Counted from the first letter of the stretch, positions 1 through 8,394 are shown. The stretch: DNA of 50,341 nucleotides from JBEOJY01 sp040275305 (GCA_040275305.1 JBEOJY010000036.1:1-50341); one strand, 5' to 3'. The notes: generated from the letters alone by a model not told the origin. Numbers and translations: made by a program.

Positions 1-55
1 GGGGAAGAAGGGATCAGGAATTTCTACGACAACATATACGACGTTACCAGTCATT
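1..55. repeat. 55-bp exact direct repeat at window edge (second copy 273-327)
   Basis: Bases 1-55 are identical to bases 273-327, and identity stops exactly at base 56. In the second copy the bases lie inside the XRE-family gene; in the first copy the same reading frame runs straight into TAA TGA. Either a tandem duplicate of the regulator lies upstream and is cut by the window edge, or this is an assembly-graph overlap: 55 is a widely used k-mer length in de Bruijn assemblers, and an exact k-length match at a contig end is what such a graph produces. Confidence 0.9.
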
Positions 56-56
56 A

Positions 57-734
57 ATGAAGGCGGCAAGGGCTTTGCTTGATTGGTCTCAGGAGCGCCT
101 GTCGCAAGCATGTGGCCTGTCAATTGCTACAATCCGTAAACTGGAGGCAGGGAATATTTCGCCTCGCGCCTCGACCGCAAGCAGTATTAAAAAAGCTTTC
201 GAAAATTCTGGTATCGAATTTATCGAGTCCAATGGGGTCAGGCAAAAGATAGAAGAAGTAACAACGTACGAAGGGGAAGAAGGGATCAGGAATTTCTACG
301 ACAACATATACGACGTTACCAGTCATTGCGGAGGAGACGTGATGATGGTGTGCCGTGACGCCGATACGGTTTTCAAGCATGTGCTCAAGGAATACAGGCA
401 CGAACACATAGCCAAGATGCTCACGCTGAAGGACAGGGTTAATGTCAGGGTGATCCTGACAGAAAGCCGAACCTCAACGCCTGCGGCGGAATTGGCTGAG
501 TACAGATATTTATCGAATGGCCTTGTAAATTCTATCCCATTCTACGTCTATGGAGATAGATGCGCGTTGCGCCTACTGAATAATGAAACATCGCCACGCT
601 TCTTGATCGTACAATCGCGTGAATTGGCCGAAAAGCTCCGCCAGCAATTTTACTCCATGTGGGACAAGGCCGTCGTCGTCAGCACCCCGCCGCATTTGCA
701 GAAAAAAGAATTCGCCGGAAAGAAAAAGAAATAA
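57..734 (+). CDS. XRE-family helix-turn-helix transcriptional regulator (N-terminus uncertain)
   Basis: The first 60 residues form a Cro/C1-type helix-turn-helix: KAARALLDWSQERL opens the first helix, and IRKLEAGNISPRAST matches the block common in small alphaproteobacterial XRE regulators, followed by a GIEFIESNGVR strand. The rest (about residues 65-210) is a domain I do not recognise; similar regulators carry an extended C-terminal sensor region. The C-terminus is Lys-rich (FAGKKKK). Family members usually have a few residues before the KAARALL motif, and this frame stays open to base 3 upstream, so the native start may lie outside the window or may have been altered by the 55-bp repeat. 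Target genes are unknown. Confidence 0.75.
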   Translation: MKAARALLDWSQERLSQACGLSIATIRKLEAGNISPRASTASSIKKAFENSGIEFIESNGVRQKIEEVTTYEGEEGIRNFYDNIYDVTSHCGGDVMMVCRDADTVFKHVLKEYRHEHIAKMLTLKDRVNVRVILTESRTSTPAAELAEYRYLSNGLVNSIPFYVYGDRCALRLLNNETSPRFLIVQSRELAEKLRQQFYSMWDKAVVVSTPPHLQKKEFAGKKKK

Positions 735-737
735 AGC

Positions 738-2003
738 CTAACCCGCTTTGCGTAATCTCTCGCAAATTGCCGCATAACCGTCCATTTGCCCCAGCGGCCC
801 CAAAGCCGTCACGATCGGCCTGCGCGTCAAAAGCTTTGCCGCCACCGCTTCGACATCTTCCTTCGTCACGGCCATCAGCTTGCGCAGGATTTCTTCTGTC
901 GGGATCGGACGCCCGAACGCCAGCAAACAGTGCCCCAGAGAATCCGCGCGGCGCATGACGCCTTCCTCGCCCATCAGCAAATCGGCGCGAGCCTGAGCTT
1001 TCGCGCGCGCCAGCTCACCCGGCGCGACGTTGCGCGTCACGTCGCGCATCTCATCGCACACGACGGGGATCAGCTCCTTGACGCGCTGAGGATCGGTTCC
1101 GGCATAAATCTGGAAAATACCGACATCGCTAAACGCGCTGTGACCAGAATTGATTGTGTAAACCAGACCGCGCTTCTCACGCACCTTCTGGAACAGGCGC
1201 GACGACGAGCTGCCGCCCAGCAGGATCGAGAGCACCTGCGCTGCGTAAATTGAACGGCTGTGGAACCCGGCGCAAGGGAACCCAAGAATAATGTGAAGCT
1301 GTTCGATTTCTTTGGCCGTAAGATTCGTGCCGCTGCGGATATGCGCCTTCTCGCGTTGCGCCACGCGCCCCTTCGGCAATTTGCCAAAACGCTTCCTCGC
1401 CATCTCAACAAAATCGTCATGATCAATCTTGCCTGCGCCAACCACCACCATATTGCCGGTGTGATAGTGTTGCTTGACATATTCCTTGACCTCGCGCCGC
1501 TGCAGCTTGGCGATGGTCTCGGCAGACCCAAGAATAGGCCGCCCGATCTTCTGCTTTGGGAAAGCCTGATGATGCATCAAATCAAAGACATGTTCCTCCG
1601 GGGAATCCATGTCGCGCCCGATTTCCTGAATCACGACTTGCCGCTCTCGGTCCAACTCTTTGGGCGCAAACACGGAATTTTGCAGCATGTCGGAAACGAT
1701 CTCGCCCGCCAGATCCATATCCTCAGGCAACACGCGCGCGTAATAGGCCGTCTCCTCGCGCGTCGTATGGGCGTTCATCGCCCCGCCTTTATTCTCGATC
1801 GCCGTGGACAGGGCATAGGCCGAGCGGCTCTTGGTCCCCTTGAACATCATATGCTCGACCAGATGCGCAACCCCATTCGCGCGCCAAGGCTCGTCGCGCG
1901 TGCCAACCCCAACCCACGCGCCGACGACCATGCTCCCAGCTTCCTGCATGGCATCCGTCGCAACACGCAATCCGTTTTCGAGAGTCGTAATCCGTACGGC
2001 CAT
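738..2003 (-). CDS. M16-family zinc metallopeptidase (mitochondrial processing peptidase-like)
   Basis: Length of 421 aa fits the single-unit bacterial M16B peptidases related to the mitochondrial processing peptidase beta subunit. The inverted zinc motif HLVEH is present (His47, Glu50, His51), and Glu127 sits 76 residues after the second His, the expected spacing for the third ligand. A Gly-rich loop (LLGGSSSSRLFQ, about residue 255-270) matches the family. It lies downstream of thrC on the same strand, a neighbourhood seen in many Alphaproteobacteria. The 171-bp gap between the two is AT-rich and could hold its promoter. A CGGAG ribosome site lies about 10 bases before the start. The natural substrate is unknown. 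Confidence 0.92.
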   Translation of the reverse strand: MAVRITTLENGLRVATDAMQEAGSMVVGAWVGVGTRDEPWRANGVAHLVEHMMFKGTKSRSAYALSTAIENKGGAMNAHTTREETAYYARVLPEDMDLAGEIVSDMLQNSVFAPKELDRERQVVIQEIGRDMDSPEEHVFDLMHHQAFPKQKIGRPILGSAETIAKLQRREVKEYVKQHYHTGNMVVVGAGKIDHDDFVEMARKRFGKLPKGRVAQREKAHIRSGTNLTAKEIEQLHIILGFPCAGFHSRSIYAAQVLSILLGGSSSSRLFQKVREKRGLVYTINSGHSAFSDVGIFQIYAGTDPQRVKELIPVVCDEMRDVTRNVAPGELARAKAQARADLLMGEEGVMRRADSLGHCLLAFGRPIPTEEILRKLMAVTKEDVEAVAAKLLTRRPIVTALGPLGQMDGYAAICERLRKAG

Positions 2004-2174
2004 TGTCTGTTATTCTCCGGTAACGTATTGGACCTTATAGCCCATTATACCCGTAAGGAGCCAACAAATACGATATATTCCGGGAGATTCAAGAGACTTT
2101 TCAATGTGTTAACATCGTTATATATCAAAAGGATAGCAAAAAAAGTTAACGTAAAATTTTAAAAATACGGGCGA

Positions 2175-3575
2175 TCAAACCTTAACCTTCGGCGCAATAT
2201 ACCCCATGACGGCCTCAGCCGTTGGAGGCAATAAAGCCGTACGCTCCGGCCTGCTCATCTGCGCCTCGACAAACGGGGGCAGGGCAGGGGCTGTTCCGAT
2301 AGCCTTGCGCACCGTGTCAGGGAACTTGGCCGGATGGGCGGTGGCGAGACAGACGACAGGTTCCGGCAACTCGGAAGCCAGTTGCCGCGCCGCAGCAACG
2401 CCCACAGCCGTGTGCGGATCAAGGATCATGCCGCACTGCTTATGCACGTCGGCAATCGTCTTCAGCGTAAGCTCGTCATCGGCGCAAGCCGCCGTAAAGG
2501 TTTGCCGCGCTGTAGCAAGTTGCTCCAATGTAACCTCGAACGTGCCGCAAGACTTCTGTGCCTCCATCATAGCCCGTAGGGACGCTGCATCGCGTCCGCA
2601 CAGGTCAAACAGTAACCGCTCGAAATTGCTGCTGATCTGAATATCCATGCTGGGACTAAGCGTCGCATGCACGCCTTCCCCCTTCATCCGTCCGCTGGCG
2701 AAAAAGCGCGTCAAGATGTCGTTGCTGTTGCTGGCGACCGCTAGCTTGGCAATCGGAACGCCGCAACGCTTGGCCGCATAGCCAGCAAAAACGTTCCCGA
2801 AATTGCCACTCGGCACCACAAAGCTAACCTGCTTGCCCTCGAACGCGCTGACCGCTGCGAAGTAGTAGACCACCTGCGCCAGAATACGCATAAGGTTGAT
2901 GGAGTTTACCGCCGCGAACTTGTATTTGGCCCGCAAAGCCTGATCGTTAAACAAAGCCTTCACGGTCGCCTGACAATCGTCAAAGCTGCCCTCAACCGCC
3001 ATCGCGTGAACGTTCGGAGCCTCCATGCAGGTCATCTGCTTGCGCTGAATCTCGCTCGGCCCCTTGTCGGGATAAAGGATAAACACATCGACGTTGCGCC
3101 GTCCCGCCAAAGCCGCCATCGCCGCCGACCCCGTATCGCCCGAAGTCGCGCCGATAACCGTCATGCGCTCGCCGCTCGCGCTCAAAAAATGTTCAAACAT
3201 GCCGCCCAGCAACTGCAGCGCGACATCCTTGAACGCCAAAGTCGGCCCGTGGAACAGCTCAAGAATCCATAGCTTGTCATCAAGCTGCTTCAACGGAGCA
3301 ACCACCGAAGGATCGGCAAAGCTCGCATAGGCTGTATCAATCAAGCGGCGCAAATCCTGCGGCGCAATCACGCCCTCGACGAACGGGGACAAAACGCGCT
3401 GCGCAATCTCGGCGTAAGGCTTGCCCTTCATCGCCGCGATATCGGACGCGGAAAAGGACGGCCATGCCGCAGGCACATAAAGCCCGCCATCCACCGCCAA
3501 CCCCGCCATCGTAGCGCCGCGTAAATCCAGCGCCGGAGCCAGCCCGCGCGTGCTGATATAGGAAAGTGAGTTCAT
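2175..3575 (-). CDS. thrC: Threonine synthase
   Basis: Catalyses the PLP-dependent conversion of O-phosphohomoserine to threonine in the cytosol, last step of threonine synthesis. The 466-aa product has the N-terminal YISTRG motif and the PLP-lysine block HGPTLAFKDVALQ (Lys116), followed by the phosphate-cradling GATSGDTGSAA. Length fits the longer, bacterial/fungal class of threonine synthases. It is transcribed away from pgeF; the two start codons are only about 45 bases apart, so promoters must be compact or overlap the coding regions. Confidence 0.96.
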   Translation of the reverse strand: MNSLSYISTRGLAPALDLRGATMAGLAVDGGLYVPAAWPSFSASDIAAMKGKPYAEIAQRVLSPFVEGVIAPQDLRRLIDTAYASFADPSVVAPLKQLDDKLWILELFHGPTLAFKDVALQLLGGMFEHFLSASGERMTVIGATSGDTGSAAMAALAGRRNVDVFILYPDKGPSEIQRKQMTCMEAPNVHAMAVEGSFDDCQATVKALFNDQALRAKYKFAAVNSINLMRILAQVVYYFAAVSAFEGKQVSFVVPSGNFGNVFAGYAAKRCGVPIAKLAVASNSNDILTRFFASGRMKGEGVHATLSPSMDIQISSNFERLLFDLCGRDAASLRAMMEAQKSCGTFEVTLEQLATARQTFTAACADDELTLKTIADVHKQCGMILDPHTAVGVAAARQLASELPEPVVCLATAHPAKFPDTVRKAIGTAPALPPFVEAQMSRPERTALLPPTAEAVMGYIAPKVKV

Positions 3576-3620
3576 GGGCAGGCATATTGGCGGAAGTTAT
3601 GCAATATGGGAAGATGCAAC

Positions 3621-4550
3621 ATGGCTGAACAGGATCACGCAATGGCCGAATTATTAACCAGCGCAACTTTGTCTAGCGCAACCACTATCCGCCACGCCTT
3701 CTTCACGCGCGAAGTTGGTGATTGCGGCTGGCCGCGCGGGGCAGGGGATGCGGCAGAGATTGCGCGGAATCGCGGCAAGGTTGCGCTCGCGCTCGGCGTT
3801 CCGCCTGAACGTCTGCTGTCATGCCATCAGGTGCATGCGGCGACGGTCGTGACGCTGGAGCCGGAGGGATTCCCGAACGGCATAACCCCCGAAGCCGATG
3901 CGATGGTGACGAACCACCCGCGCCTTGCGCTCGGCATCCTGACCGCCGATTGCGCCCCGGTTTTGTTTGCCGACCCGGAAGCCCATGTAATCGGCGCGGC
4001 CCATGCTGGCTGGCGCGGCGCGATAGGCGGTGCGCTGGAAAACACGCTCACAGCCATGGAAAAACTCGGCGCGAAACGCAAACATATCCTTGCCGTCATC
4101 GGCCCCTGCATCGGCCCCAATTCCTACGAAGTCGGCCCCGATTTTCCCGCCCCGTTTCTGGCCGAAGACCCGGAAAACGAAAAATTCTTCCGTCCGCAAA
4201 TTCAGATAGGGGTTACGCGAAATTCAGAAACTCAAAAATGGGACACCCGCCTTCGCGGGTGTTACGCCGGGGCTAGTGGACAATTTGCGCCGGAATCCAG
4301 TCATGCCCGCGAAGGCGGGCATCCCATTATTCCTTTTTCGCATAAACTCCACGATACCTCACCACATTACCTCTTCGATCTACCCGGTTACATTCAGAAC
4401 AAACTTTACAAGCTGGGCCTCAATGCGGTCGAACCCTCGCAAGGGGACACCTATGCCGACCAAGAGCGTTTCTTCAGCTACCGCCGCGCCTGCCAAAGCG
4501 GAAACCCCGTCACAGGCCGCCTGATTTCTGTCATCATGCTGGTGGAATAA
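3621..4550 (+). CDS. pgeF: Peptidoglycan editing factor PgeF (laccase-domain / YfiH family) with an internal palindromic-element insertion
   Basis: PgeF/YfiH proteins remove mis-incorporated residues from peptidoglycan precursors and carry a Cys-His metal site. Here the family blocks are clear: HAFFTREVGD near the N-terminus, CHQVHAA, TADCAPVLF, HAGWRGA and IGPCIGPNSYEVG. After FFRP the protein carries about 55 extra residues before the family continues at YLFDLPGYIQ. That extra block coincides with an inverted-repeat element (4237-4328) and is read without frameshift. The start at 3621 has GGGAAG 7 bases upstream; ATG at 3606 and 3642 are alternatives, and 3642 fits the family length best. 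Whether the insertion harms function is unknown; it sits between conserved motifs, probably in a loop. Confidence 0.92.
   Translation: MAEQDHAMAELLTSATLSSATTIRHAFFTREVGDCGWPRGAGDAAEIARNRGKVALALGVPPERLLSCHQVHAATVVTLEPEGFPNGITPEADAMVTNHPRLALGILTADCAPVLFADPEAHVIGAAHAGWRGAIGGALENTLTAMEKLGAKRKHILAVIGPCIGPNSYEVGPDFPAPFLAEDPENEKFFRPQIQIGVTRNSETQKWDTRLRGCYAGASGQFAPESSHAREGGHPIIPFSHKLHDTSPHYLFDLPGYIQNKLYKLGLNAVEPSQGDTYADQERFFSYRRACQSGNPVTGRLISVIMLVE
4237..4328. repeat. Family A palindromic element (REPIN-like) inside pgeF
   Basis: Two inverted arms, each with the core CCCGCCTTCGCGGG or its complement, at about 4238-4262 and 4300-4328; the outer AATGGGA and TCCCATT ends also pair. Each arm is itself a hairpin. 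The same arms recur at 4618-4735, 6273-6384, 18313-18399 and 25672-25815. This copy is translated as part of pgeF and adds the peptide SSHAREGGHPI, which recalls the protein-embedded palindromic elements known from Rickettsia. Confidence 0.88.
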
Positions 4551-4617
4551 CGAAAAACTTGAAAAACAGCGAAAAACCATCATGATCTGTTGGTAAAATT
4601 GTTCCGCCAAGGAAGTT

Positions 4618-4735
4618 GTCATGCCCAACAGATAAAGGCGGGCATCCATCTCCCGATGGCAGAACAAGCGTAAAATGATCAAAAATTCGCACGGCGCGAT
4701 TTTGGGTGTTGGATGCCCACCTTCGCGGGCATGAC
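4618..4735. repeat. Family A palindromic element between pgeF and leuC
   Basis: The left arm begins GTCATGCCC and contains GGCGGGCATCCA; the right arm (4710-4735) is TGGATGCCCACC followed by CGCGGGCATGAC. The arms are inverted around a roughly 60-base AT-rich centre. The arm orientation is opposite to the copy in pgeF. It ends about 50 bases before leuC, so leuC's promoter or leader may lie in or just after it. Confidence 0.85.
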
Positions 4736-4785
4736 AGTGCCAGAGGAAGACATAGCGTGCGCAAACTAATATCTTGGGAGCCATG

Positions 4786-6192
4786 ATGACCGCGCCGCGC
4801 AGCTTGTACGAAAAAATCTGGGAGAGCCACATCGTGCGCCGTCAGGAAGACGGCACTTGCCTAATCTATATCGACCGCCATCTTGTGCATGAGGTGACAA
4901 GCCCGCAGGCATTCGAAGGCTTGCGTGTGGCTGGACGTAAGGTGCGCCACCCTGACCGCGCCTTGGCCGTCGCAGATCATAACGTGCCGACGACGCCCGA
5001 CCGCGCCCATGGCATCCGCGAACCGGAGTCGAAGATTCAGGTCGATACGCTAGCCGAAAACGTAAAAGCTTTCGGCATCGACTACTTCGACATGAACGAC
5101 CCGCGACAGGGCATCGTGCATATTGTGGGGCCGGAGCAGGGCTTCACGCTTCCCGGTTCCACCATCGTCTGCGGCGACAGCCACACCTCGACGCATGGCG
5201 CTTTCGGCGCTCTGGCTTTCGGCATCGGCACATCTCAAGTCGAGCACGTTTTGGCGACGCAAACGCTCTTGATGAAGCCCTCGAAAACCATGCGCGTCGA
5301 GGCGAGCGGCAAACTAGGCAAAGGCGTAACGGCCAAGGACCTTGTGCTCGCCATCATCGGCAAAATCGGCACGGCGGGAGGCACCGGGCACGTCATCGAA
5401 TATACTGGCGAAGCCGTCCGCAGCCTGTCGATGGAAGGCCGCATGACCGTTTGCAACATGAGCATAGAAGCTGGCGCGAGGGCCGGGCTGGTCGCGCCGG
5501 ACGAAACGACCTTTGCCTACCTGAAAGACAAGCCCCGCGCCCCGAAGGGCGAAGACTGGGAAAAGGCGCTCGCGTATTGGCGCAGCCTGCCGACCGACCC
5601 CGGCGCGCGCTATGACGCCGAAATCCTCATGGATGCCGCGCAGCTTGAACCCACCGTGACATGGGGAACCTCGCCTGAGGATATCGCGCCCATCACAGGC
5701 CGCGTTCCCGATCCCGCATCCGCGCAAGATGACGGCAAGCGTCAAGCGATGCTCCGTTCCCTTGAATATATGGGGCTGAAGGCCGGAATGCCCCTGACCG
5801 ATGTGCGGATCGACAAGGCGTTCATCGGCTCCTGCACCAATGCGAGGATCGAAGATCTCCGCGCCGCCGCCGCCATCGCCGAAGGCCGCCGCGTGGCAAG
5901 CCATGTGCAGGCGCTCGTCGTCCCCGGCTCCGGCCTCGTCAAACGGCAGGCCGAAGCGGAAGGACTGGATCGCATTTTCAAGGAAGCCGGATTTGAGTGG
6001 CGCGAGCCGGGCTGCTCCATGTGCCTTGCCATGAACGAAGACAGGCTGCAACCCGGCGAGCGTTGCGCCTCGACTTCAAACCGCAACTTCGAAGGCCGTC
6101 AGGGCAAGGGCGGTCGCACGCACCTCATGAGCCCCGCCATGGCCGCCGCCGCCGCCATCGCCGGACGCCTCGTCGATGTGCGGGAGCTATAG
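4786..6192 (+). CDS. leuC: 3-isopropylmalate dehydratase large subunit
   Basis: With LeuD, isomerises 2-isopropylmalate to 3-isopropylmalate in leucine synthesis. The 468-aa aconitase-family protein has the three [4Fe-4S] ligands: Cys350 in FIGSCTNARIEDL, and Cys410 and Cys413 in EPGCSMCLAMNED. CGDSHTSTHGAFGALAFGIG is the family signature near residue 130. The start at 4786 follows GGGAG by 5 bases; ATG 4783 and TTG 4774 are alternatives. No leuD or leuB adjoins it here, so the pathway is split; the next gene is convergent. Confidence 0.96.
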   Translation: MTAPRSLYEKIWESHIVRRQEDGTCLIYIDRHLVHEVTSPQAFEGLRVAGRKVRHPDRALAVADHNVPTTPDRAHGIREPESKIQVDTLAENVKAFGIDYFDMNDPRQGIVHIVGPEQGFTLPGSTIVCGDSHTSTHGAFGALAFGIGTSQVEHVLATQTLLMKPSKTMRVEASGKLGKGVTAKDLVLAIIGKIGTAGGTGHVIEYTGEAVRSLSMEGRMTVCNMSIEAGARAGLVAPDETTFAYLKDKPRAPKGEDWEKALAYWRSLPTDPGARYDAEILMDAAQLEPTVTWGTSPEDIAPITGRVPDPASAQDDGKRQAMLRSLEYMGLKAGMPLTDVRIDKAFIGSCTNARIEDLRAAAAIAEGRRVASHVQALVVPGSGLVKRQAEAEGLDRIFKEAGFEWREPGCSMCLAMNEDRLQPGERCASTSNRNFEGRQGKGGRTHLMSPAMAAAAAIAGRLVDVREL

Positions 6193-6219
6193 TCAAATGC
6201 GCAAATGAATGTTCGCGGG

Positions 6220-6440
6220 CATGCTACCCTACAGATGGATGCATTGATATTGCAGGAAAAAACAAGCAGCAAGCGTCATGCCCGCGAAGGCGGGCACCCA
6301 TCTCCCGACGTTGAAACAAGGCAAAAACATGCAAGTCAAGCGCTCGTATCTGCGACAGGAGGTGGGCACCCGCGGGTGTGACGCATGCGGCAGGAACTAA
6401 TCTTGTTCTGAAACAATGCGTTAAAGTGTAGGGTAGCATG
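6220..6440. repeat. Composite element: 13-bp terminal inverted repeats enclosing a family A element
   Basis: CATGCTACCCTAC at 6220-6232 is the exact inverted copy of GTAGGGTAGCATG at 6428-6440. Inside lies a family A element (6273-6384) whose arms are GCGTCATGCCCGCGAAGG and the inverted CCCGCGGGTGTGACGC. The element fills the gap between the convergent 3' ends of leuC and the DUF1284 gene, so its hairpins may also act as a bidirectional transcription stop. Confidence 0.8.
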
Positions 6441-6469
6441 GTTCGCGGGAATGATGGGATTGGCAAAAA

Positions 6470-6955
6470 TCAGCCTAAGGATAGAGGAAACAGCTTCGCG
6501 TTGCGAAAGCCTTCCTCCGCGATGTTTGAACAGATATTGTGCCAACCGCACCCGGCGCAGGCTTCGCGGATTGTCCCGTTCGCGAAATGCTTTCGGGCAA
6601 AATCCACGAAAGAGGAAGTGAGTTCCATCATGCTGCCGGGAACCAAGGGCGGAGAAAACTTAAATTGCTTATTCACCGCCTTGAGCGCAAGAGCATCGCA
6701 CAAAGATACATCTTCCACTTTGCAGTCAAGATTGGCGCTGCATTTTCCGGACGGACTGCCAAGCGCAGCGCACACATCGTCAGGACCTTCAACCAAAACC
6801 ACTTTTGCGCCGCCAGTGATGGCTTCTGCGATGCGCGTGAAGTTTGCGACGAATTCCTGTGAGTACCCTTTGCCGCAATAGGGCAGCAAGCACAGCAAAT
6901 GATGCCCGCGCAGCGCGACAGTAGAAGAACGATCTGAATCGACAACAGGCTTCAT
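6470..6955 (-). CDS. DUF1284 domain-containing protein
   Basis: The RGHHLLCLLPYCGKGYS block at residues 17-33 is the hallmark of DUF1284 proteins, a family of unknown function with conserved His and Cys residues. The 161-aa protein has further cysteines (SLCDALAL, and CAGCGWHNIC near residue 135-144) that could bind metal or an Fe-S cluster; that is inference. Its start overlaps the stop of the upstream gene in an ATGA arrangement, so the two are probably translated together. Confidence 0.8.
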   Translation of the reverse strand: MKPVVDSDRSSTVALRGHHLLCLLPYCGKGYSQEFVANFTRIAEAITGGAKVVLVEGPDDVCAALGSPSGKCSANLDCKVEDVSLCDALALKAVNKQFKFSPPLVPGSMMELTSSFVDFARKHFANGTIREACAGCGWHNICSNIAEEGFRNAKLFPLSLG

Positions 6956-7707
6956 GGCATTGAAATGTTTTTTAGCGCCACTCTTGTAATCTGAGAATAA
7001 GCGGCAATGACAGGTTGTTTCTTTCTTGATTTTCTTAGAGGCGTCGGCGGGACAAAAGGTTTCGCAATTGCTCTAGCTTGCTGAATGGCTTGAGCAAAAA
7101 ATTTTCCGGAGTCCGTGACAATAATCTCCCCAATCCGCCCAAACGCGCGTTGAACAGGCATTGGCTCAAGGAATCCAGCATATTGATAGACCCGTAAAGC
7201 TGTTACGGCATAGGCGGTCGGCTGAAACCGAGTAAGCTTGTTGGAGACAGAGGAATGATAGCGTTGCGCTTTTCCGTCGCTTCCAGCCATGAAGGGCCTC
7301 AAAGAAACGCAGCGACTATTCCACGTTGTAATGTCTGCCTCATTCGCCTCGACAAGCGCTGGCAACAACTCCAAAACTGGAATGTAGGCAGACCACATGC
7401 AATGCCATTCTGCTTCTTGCATCCCTGCGGGCCGCAGCAAATGCTTTGGCAAAGCGTTAGCGAGAATGGCGCCAGCAGCGGTCAAAAAAAGGTTAAATGG
7501 CTTTGAGCTCGTAGCGCTGGTGCGTCTATACGTCCTGCTATTGTTCCGAGGGTTATGTAAATGCGCGTAATCGGTTTGCGAAAGATGGCAGGCAGTATCG
7601 AGCAAAGCTTGGAGGACAGGCGCATCTTGGTTTTGGTCGCGCAGATCAGCAATGCCAAGAGGTTTTTGTGGGCTAGTTTCTGCAAGCGCGCCAATAAATC
7701 GTAACAT
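6952..7707 (-). CDS. Hypothetical protein, first gene of a two-gene unit with the DUF1284 protein
   Basis: I do not recognise this 251-aa protein. It is soluble-looking, with no membrane segment or signal peptide. The middle (about 75-110) is rich in Trp, Leu and Ala, and the C-terminus is basic (PPTPLRKSRKKQP). Reading-frame integrity over 750 bases and the 4-base ATGA overlap with the next gene support it being real. Function should be sought together with the DUF1284 partner. Confidence 0.65.
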   Translation of the reverse strand: MLRFIGALAETSPQKPLGIADLRDQNQDAPVLQALLDTACHLSQTDYAHLHNPRNNSRTYRRTSATSSKPFNLFLTAAGAILANALPKHLLRPAGMQEAEWHCMWSAYIPVLELLPALVEANEADITTWNSRCVSLRPFMAGSDGKAQRYHSSVSNKLTRFQPTAYAVTALRVYQYAGFLEPMPVQRAFGRIGEIIVTDSGKFFAQAIQQARAIAKPFVPPTPLRKSRKKQPVIAAYSQITRVALKNISMP

Positions 7708-7883
7708 AAAGTGCCGTAATCAGGAATGTGTCTCTCGACGATCCTGCCCTTCAAGAATGCTAAAAACCAATAACTGCAAACCGCTCCGAATTACATCCAC
7801 AGCTAAAGCTAAAAAAGCGAATTATAGTAACAACCAAGTCATAGTATGATTGAAGACAGCGTAAGGAAAGCATTATCCGTAAA

Positions 7884-8006
7884 CGTCATCGCGAGGAGCT
7901 ACCCGCTTGTAAAGCGGGAGACGACTTAGGCGATCCAGAGTCGATAGAATTGTCTCTGTGGCTCTGGATCGCGTCGTCGCCCGAAGGGGGCTCCTCGCAA
8001 TGACGG
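7884..8006. repeat. Family D palindromic element (GTCATTGCGAGGAG type)
   Basis: Outer arms CGTCATCGCGAGGAGC and GCTCCTCGCAATGACG are inverted, with an inner inverted pair GATCCAGAG / CTCTGGATC. It fills most of the gap 7708-8066, which otherwise shows no gene. Degenerate relatives occur near 13108-13180, 44310-44400 and 47460-47535. The flank at 8024-8048 (TTCGTAACCCTAATGA) also recurs, inverted, at about 44320. Confidence 0.82.
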
Positions 8007-8066
8007 TCCCTTTTGCGGCGTTTATCTTCGTAACCCTAATGAAGGGCTTGGGAGTTACAAATAATT

Positions 8067-8141
8067 TGGTTGGGGCGGGAGGGATCGAACCTCCGCATGG
8101 CGGAATCAAAATCCGCTGCCTTACCGCTTGGCTACGCCCCA
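8067..8141 (-). tRNA. tRNA-Gln (anticodon TTG)
   Basis: On the minus strand the gene starts TGGGGCGTAGCCAAGCGG and folds as a full cloverleaf. The anticodon stem GCGGA/TCCGC encloses loop TTTTGAT, giving anticodon TTG. T-arm GGTTCGATCC is present. The U1-A72 pair is typical of tRNA-Gln, and the 3' CCA is encoded in the DNA. Confidence 0.96.
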
Positions 8142-8281
8142 ACAAGCTCTACCTATCAAATTCGACGTTACGGCATACAGAATCTTGGAGCTTTTCGCAA
8201 TCATTTCCCGAAACTCCTCGCAATTTGCTTGTTGGGTAGGCCGAATCCAGCTAAAAAGACCTTAATGGTCCTAAAAAACCG

Positions 8282-8331
8282 TTCGCGGGATTTGACTGGC
8301 AGCTTGCGCCGCGTCACCAAAAGCTAAAGCG
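8282..8331 (+). promoter_or_regulatory. SAM-II riboswitch upstream of metA
   Basis: CGCGG at 8284-8288 pairs with CCGCG at 8309-8313, and loop AGCTT (8301-8305) can pair with AAGCT (8321-8325) to form the H-type pseudoknot of the SAM-II class. The conserved words GATTTG, GCTTGC and GCTAAAG appear in order. SAM-II elements are found mostly in Alphaproteobacteria ahead of methionine genes, where SAM binding lowers expression. The ribosome site GGGAGG and metA start follow about 50-65 bases later, so control could be by sequestration or termination; the sequence does not decide. Confidence 0.82.
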
Positions 8332-8394
8332 TCACGGGGCCTAAGGCTTCTGTGCCAATAGCCAGAAGACTAGACATAAAGGGAGGCCCCACCC

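Noticed and set aside
1260..2162. 300-codon plus-strand frame
   Set aside because: Antisense to the M16 peptidase, whose zinc motif fixes the real strand.
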